From contig OX578284.1 in the NCBI GenBank assembly GCA_951217055.1, forward strand, positions 16,143,187-16,207,186: 64,000 nt of DNA, read 5' to 3'. Position 1 is the first letter of the stretch; every line of letters starts with the position of its first letter. Source of the stretch: Gerris lacustris. Taxonomy: Eukaryota; Arthropoda; Insecta; Hemiptera; Gerridae. Made by a program: the position numbers and the translations under genes. Positions 55,510 to 64,000 of this stretch are shown here, one piece after another. The notes beneath the pieces were generated by a model that was given only the letters and a program-made list of their open reading frames with translations, ran no database searches and was not told where the DNA came from.

Positions 55510-56042
55510 AGTATATTATGTTACTAGGCTGTGAAGTGAGTTTTTTCTTTACCGCGGCAATTACATTTACTGTCTCGCTTCGCTCGACAGTAAATATTGC
55601 CAAGGTAAAGAAAAAACACTCCGCAGTCGCGTAGCATATGCTATTTTTTTCCGAGGTAGCAGGCAATGAAAAAACATTAAATATTAATAAATAATTAATA
55701 TAATAATAACAAATATTAGTACATACTTAAGATTTAAAAAAAGAAACCTTAAAAAGAGGTTACACTATAAGAAAAGATAAATAAAACGCATTGACATCTA
55801 GCGGAATTAAATCGTACTAAGCATTTCTACAAAGACTGCAGCGCTACTAACATAAGTTTTGACAACTACCACCAGTACAATAACAAACTTTTTTCGTCCT
55901 AGGACGTAAACAATTTTTTCTTTACAGCTAGGAGTAATGAAAAGATTTTTTAAGTCCACGTAATGAAAAAATGGATTTTAGCTATTTTTTTTAGGCTCCA
56001 AAGTTACTATTTTACAGCCTACCACGGAACAAATTGATTTTA
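55510..56042 (+). mobile_element. Family M MITE, copy 3, with flipped hairpin loop
   Basis: Ends as in copy 1. The central hairpin (55566-55594) has the loop segment in the opposite orientation: CTGTCTCGCTTCGCTCGACA rather than CTGTCGAGCGAAGCG. The flanking palindrome arms keep their orientation. Confidence 0.8.
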
Positions 56043-57734
56043 ATAACGTGCTAACATTTTAAGGGTCGAAACGTTTCTAATAATAATATAGTGGTTTTCC
56101 TTTATTAAATGTACACCTTACCAGCCATCTGACCTCTCATGTATTAAACTATACGGGTGTATTACAATACATAAAATAAATCATTATTAATTCAATTTGT
56201 AGTTAAATAATTGTAGTAAAGTATTTAGTTAAGTTTAGTTTCCTTCTTCTGGTCCTTTTGGTAGTCGGCCCAGAAATAAATAGTAATTAAGTCTTAATTT
56301 TAACTCTTTCTATTTGAGTTAAATATTTTTCCATTTAACGTCAAGATGGATTAGTAACACTTAGCTGAATCTGATTGCTTTAAATTTATTTGTTATATAT
56401 ATCCATAATACAAGTTTTAATTTTCCGCTTATGATTTTGTATTAATATAATTTATTTTTGAAATAATAAAAAATTATTGTGGTAATTTTTCTAAAAGTAC
56501 GTTCATCTCAAATAATTTGTCTTTATTATTATTTCTCTATACTTGGTCTATTTACAGAATCAATAAGTGAAGAATAATTCATAATTTATAAAACAGTTCC
56601 TATACCCTCTTTTCTAAAGGTAAATATTTAAATGGGGTTAGTTCCAAAGCAAAGCCCCTTTATCGACCAAATGCAACCTAAAAATATAAATTAAAATTAT
56701 TTCCTCGTAAACGATACTATATATCAATATAATGTCGATACCCTCTTAATTCTACCAATAAATAACCGTAAAATATTCTCCCCTCATTATTTTCATTAAT
56801 GATATTATTTAACAATTCCAATAAACCTTTCAAAATGTTGTTTACATTATATTTGATGTAATTTATTCCATTGAATATCATTTAAAAAAGGATATTATGC
56901 ATACATAATATACAAATATAAAACAGCGTGTATATTAACAGCCCTTTCATTTACACGCTTGTTCTTCAAACATTTATATTCATGAATACACTGCATACAT
57001 TTGTATATGCTTGCACATAACTTCTCAAATAAATACATTTTTTAGTGTGGTTTATAATGCGTGTCCATTAACTAGATACTATTAACTTGGTTAGTAGACT
57101 GTCGGAACAAATATTGTTTACTGTATGCTAAATCTTACAGTTAAATAAAATAAATTAATTTAAATTAAAACAAAACTTAAAAACAATTAAGTGTGGACAT
57201 TTTCTCACTAGTTTAGTCTGCGTACAATGGTCCAAAGCGTGTCACGCTGTTTAGTTTCCAGCATTATGTCTAACTCTGCTTAACTAATTTACCTAATGAT
57301 ATACTTTCCTTGTAAGCCCCATACAATAGTTTCAGAGCTCTATAATAGTCTGACCATCCCAAAATGATCTCTTTATCCTTCCAATGTATAATACGATTTA
57401 CCCATACAAAATTGCTATAATTATAAAGTTATTTCTTTGTTTTTAAGAAAACAAAGTTGCCAACAATAGAGCTTTGCCACAAATAGTAACAACCAATAGA
57501 GGAATAGACTGGATTTGTAATCCTAAAAAATATATATTTTGATACTTTGGAATGATCTACCTTAGATCTACCTGGCAGTTATCATATACAACTGAATTGT
57601 CCAGTTGATAATTGCTGGAATACATTAAATTATACGGCATGCCAGTACTTTATTGGGAATAGCCTCTACCCTAAGACATGTTATGTATACGTTTGCTAAA
57701 TAGTATAAAATACAATGGATGAGGTAAGTCAGTA
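56043..57734. other. AT-rich stretch, nothing recognised
   Basis: No gene or repeat family was recognised. Confidence 0.4.
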
Positions 57735-58275
57735 TTACAGTGAAAAATAGACTGCCAATTAGTGTGGCACATAGCTTCCTCGCATCCTATCATGTACTTT
57801 ATTGTTATATTAACATTAAAATTATTGTTTATTGTGTAAAAACTATTAATAGTTTTAGTGATCTTTAACACTTCATAACGGTGTCGCTGTTGGTTTTACT
57901 AAAAAATTGTATTTGTAAAAAATGTTTGTCTCATTGAATAGATGAAGTTAGGTTTTTTTCCCGACCTAAAATTCCAATTTTAAATTTGAAGTTCATGTTT
58001 ACGCGAGAGTTGCTCTCTGGCATCCTGGGCATTGGTAAAATAAACATGTCTACCAAATTTCCTTTAAATCGGTCGACATTTACTCAAGTTATCGTCGCAC
58101 GTTTCATAATTCGCGGACACACAGACACAGACCGACAGACAGACACGAGACCAAAAATGTTTCCTGATGTCTGGAACGGATTTCTGTCTTAGAATTTTTA
58201 AAATCGGAGGCATAAAAGTTTTTCGTTCTCAAAAGTGAACACAATGCTCCCGTTACCTTCGGTAAGCTCGGAAGC
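57735..58275 (-). repeat. Chimeric family A / family B repeat
   Basis: The outer parts are family A: 'gactgccaattagtgtggcacatagcttcctcgcatcctatcatgtac' on the left, and 'gtttcctgatgtctggaacggatttctgtctt' with terminal hairpin 58246-58275 on the right. The middle (about 57850-58125) is family B: 'agtgatctttaacacttcataacggtgtcgctgttggttttac', 'cgcgagagttgc', 'actcaagttatcgtcgcacg'. The junctions lie in regions where A and B share CAGACAGACA and 'atttactcaagttat'-like text. Confidence 0.7.
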
Positions 58276-58352
58276 AAACTGGTTTTGTAGTAATGTAGTA
58301 GGGTAATGCTATGATTATGGATTTAGCAATGCTAACATATAGTAAAGAATTG

Positions 58353-58455
58353 CTGATAGATATAATAACTTATCTAAATACAGATATCTAAATTAAGTTA
58401 CTTAATTTTACATATAAAACTAAACCTGTTGCCGCGAATTTAAAGTCTCGAATAT
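58353..58455 (+). repeat. Family S fragment
   Basis: 'atagatataataacttatc', 'tacttaattttac' and 'gttgccgcgaattt' match the right half of S at 13945-14035. Confidence 0.5.
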
Positions 58456-58459
58456 AAAA

Positions 58460-58735
58460 AAAAAAAATTAGATATTTATTATTGTGGGATTTCAATTTAG
58501 GATCACTATGAATTATAAAATAAATGAATTAGATATTTATTATTGTGGAATTTAAATTTAGTACCACCATGAATTAAAAAATAAATAAATTTGATACTTA
58601 TTATTGTGGGATTTTAATTTAGTATCATTATGAATTAGAAAATAAATTAATTAGTTATTCATTATTGTGGAATTTAAATTTAGTATCACTATAATTATAT
58701 ATAGGTATTGTGAGACTTAAATTTAGTATCAATAT
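58460..58735. repeat. ~61-bp tandem array, about 4.5 copies
   Basis: Units run TTAGATATTTATTATTGTGG, 'gattt.aatttag.atcactatgaatta', 'aaataaa'. Copies differ by 10-15%, and the last is truncated. Confidence 0.85.
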
Positions 58736-59256
58736 GTAAATAAGAAAATTTCGCGTGAGTTTGTCGGACCGTTTTCTTAATAAATTCATCCCTCAAATTC
58801 TGTACGCCGAGTTAGTACTTAATGTATTAATATAACTCTGAACTTTATTTAGGCTGTAATTAGGATAAGTTACCCATTGGTAATAATCCACCTTGAAAAC
58901 AATTTTTATTGGGTAAATGAAATAAAAAAAAAGTTTATAGTAGTATTTAATAATTGTAAATAGTAATACAACGATTAATTATAATTGTGTTACATACATA
59001 AGTGTAGGTTCGCTACATTTTATGTGGTCGTCGTAGGTCTGCCTGAAATTTGTCAACCTCAAAGCTATTGATATGGGTAGTAGGTATTATCGGTTAGAGA
59101 TTCATAGAATTTAGTATACATAGAGGTCTTTGATGTAGGGAATGTTTGGTTTCATACCATTTAACGATTTTGGTTTCATTGGTGACGCTTTGGAGTAGTT
59201 GGAACACCTAGAGGATAAATTTTGATTTTACTTTAAGATTAGATGATTAAAACGTC
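58736..59256. other. AT-rich stretch, nothing recognised
   Basis: No gene or repeat could be supported. Confidence 0.4.
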
Positions 59257-59840
59257 GAACACAATAAAATACTCCACCAATTAGGGTGGCACATAGCTTC
59301 CCCACGCCCTATTTCGTATAAATTACTAATTTTATAATTTTTACTATTAATTACTCACAAATTTATTTAATTTTCCCTCCGTTTTTTTCAATGTCGAAAT
59401 TTTTTTGATTTTTTACATGATTTGAAATATTAGTTTGTATTAGTTTGAAGTATTAAGAGTGCAGACACTTGAAATAAATCTCGAGCCATCTGAGAGTTAC
59501 TTTCCACAAACCATCCGAATTTCCTCAAAATCAGACGGGTAATTTTAAATATGTATGTATGCTTGTGGGCATGCGGAAGAGAAAAAAATAGAGGCGAAAC
59601 GCTAAAACGTATGTGGTATCAAAAATGGACTAATTTAAAAATTTATAACCTAACATCCAAATTTTAAATTTCATTAAAATCGGACGAGTAGTTTTTTAGA
59701 TATATTGGTTCGCAAAAATTTAGCTGACACTAACAGACCAACAGAACGACTGACCGACGGACCAAAAATGTTCTCTGATGTCTGAAACGGATTTCTATCT
59801 TGGAATTATTAAAAGCGGAGGCATAAAAAAAAAAAAAAAA
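59257..59840 (-). repeat. Family A repeat, near-complete copy
   Basis: Reverse complement order: 'ccaccaattagggtggcacatagcttccccac', C-rich 'ttttccctccgttttttt', 'gagttactttccacaaaccatccgaat', 'tgtgggcatgcggaagag', 'tcggacgagtag', and 'ctgatgtctgaaacggatttc'. The terminal hairpin is replaced by a poly-A run. Confidence 0.75.
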
Positions 59841-60572
59841 TACTTAAATAGCCAGAAGGATTAAAGAATATCCTGAAAATTAATTAAACTTCAAACATTA
59901 GTTTTATAAATTATCAAAATAATAAATTGAAAAATATCTGAAGCAAGAGAAAAACCCCACCATCGGTAGAAAGCTTTATAAATAAATACTTAAATCTTAA
60001 ATCCATATTAAACTAAAGGGCAAATAATTACTCTACAGATTCTTGAATTCAACATCTAAGAAATACCTCTAACTACCAATTCAAAACGAATCTAAAAGAA
60101 TAAAACCCAAAGAAATAAATTCAAAGAACACACATTGAACATTGAAAAACTTACAAAGATAGAGAAAATTTTCTAATAAATTTGGAGATGGATATATAAA
60201 AAAAAAGAACATCTAGTAAAGGAAGGTAAAAGTAGAAGAAATCTCCTACCAAAAAAAAAATAAATAAATAAAAATAAAAACCAAATACGCATTTTCTCCA
60301 TTTCATGGAAAACCATTGAATCATGGATATGTTTTTGGGCATTGAATCTACTTATTTCAATGCTTTTCCATGAAGTGGAGAAAACCAATATACATTGAGA
60401 GAGAGTTCATGATACCCTAACTTTAAAAGATTTTATTAAAAGTATAAATTAAACAAGTAAGGCGCGTTAAGTAAGTTCACGTATGTACGTGGGGCGATAA
60501 TCGCCGGTTCTGTACATAAAAGTTAAAATTATTAAGTGAAATATAATTACACTAATTTTAATAGTAATATTC
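59841..60572. other. AT-rich stretch, nothing recognised
   Basis: No gene could be supported. An inverted pair around 60296-60316 and 60358-60380 ('tctccatttcatggaaaacc' and its inverse) forms a small fold-back. Confidence 0.45.
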
Positions 60573-60796
60573 TTTTATCTACGATTGATACGAAATATAA
60601 ACATATCTCTGTTTAGAAGCGTAGAAAGTGATTATTTACGTACTTGTATTCATTGCGCATGCGCGTCTCATAGTTCTGAAGAATTCCTCTTCTTTACCGC
60701 GCTAGCGTGGCAACTCGTGCGAAAACGGCATTTTGCATTGCTTGTGTGGTTTTACAAAATGCTACTTTCCGCACTCGACGCGTAATGTACTATTAC
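60573..60796 (+). repeat. Family Q deletion derivative
   Basis: It has the same limits as 41670-42236 but is only 224 bp. The ORF and half of the CCCTAGGG-centred inverted repeat are gone. The GCGCATGCGC site is kept (60655-60664), as are GAAGAATTCCTCTTCTTTAC and the end 'gctactttccgcactcgacgcgtaatgtactatt'. Confidence 0.75.
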
Positions 60797-61302
60797 TACT
60801 CTTCGAGACCTTTAAATTGCTGTATAACATGTTATGGTAACTAAAACAATGTTTAGTCACCCGCCATATTGGCCGCCACCATGGAAATTTTAATAATTGC
60901 ATATTCTTTTTCTACACTTGAAGACCTTTAAATTGATGTATAACATGTCATAGTTACTAAGAACTTTTTTTAGTCGCCCGCCATCTTGAAAATATTGCGT
61001 GTGAAATTTTAATAGTTGTATATTATTTTTCTTCATTTCAAGACCTTTAAATTGATATGTATAACATGTCATGGTCACTAAAAACTTTATTTGACGCCCG
61101 CCATATTGGTCGCCATTTTGAAAATATTAAGTGTGAAAAATCCGAAATGTGTCCAGTTATCTCAAATGCCGAGATGCACCTGTATGCCGAATTTCATGTT
61201 CCTAGCTATAGTAGTTTATGAATTGAAACAAGCAACGGACAGACAAACAGACAGAACCGTTATATAAGGTTTCTTTTTGTACTTTGTACAGAAACCTAAA
61301 AT
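60797..61302 (-). mobile_element. Family T element with three tandem modules
   Basis: In element orientation (minus strand) it starts with hairpin AGGTTTC (61297-61291) and GAAACCT (61273-61267), then CTTATA, then CTGTCTGTTTGTCTGTCCG, then 'catgaaattcggcatacaggtgc'. About 118-bp modules follow (plus-strand starts AGACCTTTAAATTG at 60806, 60922, 61041), each with CGCCATATTGG or CGCCATCTTGAAAAT. It mirrors the design of 28050-29043. Confidence 0.65.
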
Positions 61303-61505
61303 AAATCGATTACAGAGAGCGCATAAGATACATGGAAATAATTTCAACAAAAATACCTATGAGGAGGCTAAAACAAATGTTATTTAATTTGAATGAATAA
61401 TATAAATTGTCTCTCCACATAAACTGGCTAATTTGTTTATTTTAAATTACAAAAGCAGTTCTCAGCCTTTACAAGGCCATCATTAGTGCCAGAATGTGGA
61501 AGAAG

Positions 61506-61717
61506 TAGCACTTCTTTAGATTGTTACTCCCCTTATAAAAATCAGAGGGTAGTAACAATCTAAAGAAGGTGTATGGAATATTATTCTTTAGACTGTTACT
61601 CCACTTATAAAAACAGAAGTGTGATATTCCTTTGTCCTAATGTACATTGGACTAAACATCCCTTTGTCTTAATAGTTATTTAGTCAAAGTAAAATATGTG
61701 GGAGTAAAAGAAGTACC
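61506..61717. mobile_element. Family K MITE nested in FB
   Basis: GCACTTCTTTAGATTGTTAC and 'tgggagtaaaagaagtacc' are the ends. GAAGAAG flanks both sides and may be a target duplication. The internal modules match 27569-27799 closely ('ataaaaacagaagtgtgatattcctttgtcctaa'). Confidence 0.75.
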
Positions 61718-61727
61718 GAAGAAGTAT

Positions 61728-61856
61728 AGTTACATAATATAAATGAAAAGTTGTTAATGATTGGGTCCAGTCTACTTCAAGGTAAGAACTCCTTGATCTC
61801 CAACATGATGTAGACTGGACTCAATCATTAACTTTTCATTCATATAATGTAACTAC
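61728..61856. repeat. 129-bp inverted repeat
   Basis: TAGTTACATAATATAAATGA through 'gggtccagtctac' is inverted after a ~40-bp spacer as 'gtagactggactcaatcattaacttttcattcatataatgtaacta'. Confidence 0.8.
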
Positions 61857-61970
61857 TTCTTTCACATTCCATCACTGATGATGGCCTTATGAAGGCTGAA
61901 AGCTGCTTTGTAATTCAAAATAAACAAATTAGCCAGTTTACGTGGAGAGACAATTTATATTATTCATTAA

Positions 61971-62152
61971 CAATTCATATTTTACGATTTTGGTAGTATT
62001 CATACTACGGAACGATTAAATGTTAATTTAAATCAAATTATAATTATTATTAACTACGGGAAACATACAGAGAAAAATAGACTCCAGCGCGGAGTCTTTT
62101 CTCTGTATGTTTCCCGTAGTTAATAATAATTATAATTTGATTTAAAATAAAA
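61971..62152. mobile_element. Family P insertion, core deleted to a perfect palindrome
   Basis: It is flanked by the exact 12-bp duplication ATTATTCATTAA (61959-61970, 62153-62164). After the leader the two arms (about 62033-62088 and 62091-62144) meet at GACTCCAGCGCGGAGTC, with the tRNA-like core removed exactly at the arm boundary. It lies within the right arm of the FB element. Confidence 0.85.
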
Positions 62153-62191
62153 ATTATTCATTAAGATAATCTCCATAGAAGCTCCCACATC

Positions 62192-63371
62192 TACAACTTA
62201 TTTAATTTAGTTCTAAAGTATAACATTTATATAAAAATGATCTGGATGCTGCTAAGTTAATTTTACGAATAATTTCTTAAGGAGAATGTATGAACGTTTT
62301 TCTTTGCAATGTGATCATATTTACTTTGAAGTATCTAAAATAGTATAGGAGTAAATACATTAAAGTTATAAAGCTTTATGAAACACAGTACCCCATACCC
62401 TATGAATAACTAAATCGGCTATATATGATGGAATTTTAGATATAATAACTATGTATTGAGTGTGCTGTAGGGAAACTAAGGTATATATCCTTTGTATATA
62501 TATATATCCTTTGTCATAACAAAGTATTCAGGCTTTACAAGAAAATTCAGTTTGTTCGTGTATTAGACCTTATTGGTCTTTTGAGTTCCTTTATCCTCAA
62601 TATTGTTCAGTTATTGGCTTTTCACAATCCTCTTCAACCAATTTTCTAAAAGGCTTTAGGATCACTTTATCACCAATAAGGAAGGATTTTGAAGATAACA
62701 AACTCAGTAGAAGAAACAAATGTATTAACCCATTAAATCCTTCTAAGAACATAAAACTATATGTTTTAAACGATATAATATTCGATTTAACAATAAGCCG
62801 AATCAATTATTTTAGATTCGCTTGGCATTTTAAATCATCACATATACGGCTAAACTTAATTTTATTTTTGACATTTTGTTTATTTATTTTTTTGACAAAA
62901 CAAATATATTGACTATATAAGTTAATTTTTTAAAAGTTACTATTTTGACAAATGTATAATGATGATTATATACTTTAATTTCTTGTAAATTTTGCACTAT
63001 TTAATAAGTTATTGTCTGTTAAAAGATTGATTTAGTAAGCTGTGTATTTAGCAACTCATTATAAATGAGCAGCCTCTTGTATGTTTTTTTTTGTAAATAT
63101 ATTATGTTTCTCTCGGAAATTGCATTCCATCTTTGAAATAATCAGTCAGAGGAAAGTTAGATATGAGTTTATTAAAATCTAATTAAAACTTTATCAGACA
63201 TTCGTTATGATTATTGCCATTCTCCTATATTTTTGAAAGCTGTATTAACTCAAAATACAGAGCTAGTTTTGTAAACTGTAGACCTCACTTCTAAAAAAAA
63301 AACTCATTAATTTAATGATTTTTGAGGGAAATACGTGCTTTTTTAAATTTTTATGAGAAAATTGCAATTAC
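62192..63371. other. AT-rich stretch, nothing recognised
   Basis: No gene or repeat family was recognised. The 69-codon minus ORF at 62597 has no domain. Confidence 0.4.
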
Positions 63372-63858
63372 AGTATATTATGTTACTAGGCTGTGAAGTG
63401 AGTTTTTTCTTTACCGCGGCAATTACATTTATTGAGTAAATATTGCCAAGGTAAAGAAAAAACACTTCACAGTCGTGTAGCATATGCTATATTTTCCGAG
63501 GTAGCAAATAATGAAAAAACATTAAATATTAATCAATAATCAATATAATAATAACAAATATTAGTACATACTTAAGATTTAAAAAAATAAACTTAAAAAG
63601 AGGTTACACTATAAGAAAAGATAAATAGAACGCATTGACATCTAGCGGATTTTATTCGTACTAAGAAGCTATCTACAAAGATTGCAGCGCTAAAACGGAA
63701 GTTTTGATAACTACCAGCACGAAAGAAAATTTTTTTTTACGTCCTAGGACGTTGTAATGAAAAGATTTTTTAAGTCCACGTAATGAAAAAATGGATTTTT
63801 GCTATGTTTTTTAGGCTCTAAACTAAAGTTACTATTTCACAGCCTACCACGGAAAAAA
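63372..63858 (+). mobile_element. Family M MITE, copy 4, hairpin deleted
   Basis: Same ends as the other three. The central hairpin is reduced to TTTATTGAGTAAA (63428-63440), and a second deletion removes the 'aaaagattttttctttacagctagg' segment near 63750. Confidence 0.8.
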
Positions 63859-64000
63859 TATTGTTTCATGTTATAAGCAATATTGATGTATGATTTTACA
63901 ATGACTCGATTGCCTTGAAGTAAGGAACTGTCCATTAAAAGTACTCATAGATACTAGCTTGAATTATTACATACATATATTAGAAGTTAAGCATTGTTCA

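Larger units (their letters stand above)
61391..62191. mobile_element. Family FB fold-back with nested elements
   Basis: Left arm: 'gaataatataaattgtctctccac', 'aaattacaaaagcagttctcagcctttacaaggccatcatta'. The right arm is its inverse to about 61970, continued after the P insertion by 'gataatctccatagaagctcccac'. It contains K (61506-61717), a palindrome (61728-61856) and P (61971-62152). Confidence 0.8.

Overview
The window is 64 kb of strongly AT-rich eukaryotic nuclear DNA with no recognisable host protein-coding gene. Several signs point to an arthropod, most likely an insect: Jockey-type non-LTR retrotransposon debris, a Tigger/pogo remnant, tRNA-derived SINE heads, many (CTGT)n-bearing interspersed repeats and many small inverted-repeat elements. 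A hemipteran is a guess. Almost every open reading frame longer than 60 codons is a chance product of AT-rich sequence, a microsatellite, or a repeat read in a meaningless frame.

The window is a dense nest of repeats. Family labels used below are mine. A: repeat with terminal hairpin GCTTCCG/CGGAAGC. B: repeat ending in hairpin GAAGCGAGC. C: repeat with end ACTTTCTCATATA. H: repeat carrying iterated CCCGAGGC-type hairpins. M: ~500-bp MITE starting AGTATATTATG. P: retroposed palindrome with tRNA-like arms. FB: fold-back with GTGGAGAGAC arms. K: MITE with GGTACTTCTTTAG ends. Q: TIR element carrying a short conserved ORF. S: repeat with AGTAGTGTCCCGACG. T: repeats ending in a covarying AGGGTTTC-type hairpin.

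Layout. 0-10 kb: A and H fragments, a B copy, an M copy, a small MITE and a tRNA-like P relative. 10-20 kb: GC-richer fold-backs, S and A copies, and a 108-bp tandem array. 20-33 kb: A, C and P copies, a 410-bp GC-rich palindrome, a SINE inside a K element, and a 2-kb TIR element with nested K and T elements. 33-43 kb: a complete Q element with 38-bp TIRs, H copies interrupted by or interrupting fold-backs, (TA)n tracts, a 63-bp-TIR fold-back, and a 1.55-kb element with ~310-bp TIRs. 43-51 kb: GC-rich fold-backs, a K element, the 3' end of a Jockey-like ORF2, and a C copy. 51-64 kb: two adjacent B copies (one with a 316-bp tandem duplication), a Tigger remnant interrupted by M, further M copies, A copies, a T element with tandem modules, and an FB element containing K, a palindrome and P.

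The main unexpected signal is structural. Families H, M, B and Q look unrelated in sequence, yet all carry the same hairpin tip: an outer stem, a tandem GA/GA mismatch, a GC or GGC stem, and a GNA-type loop. Outer stems change in a compensated way while the GA/GA and GNA parts stay. A second signal is family P, a palindrome whose arms are tRNA-like sequences and which has inserted three times with 12-bp target duplications of unrelated sequence. Element boundaries are read by eye and are approximate unless a target duplication is quoted.
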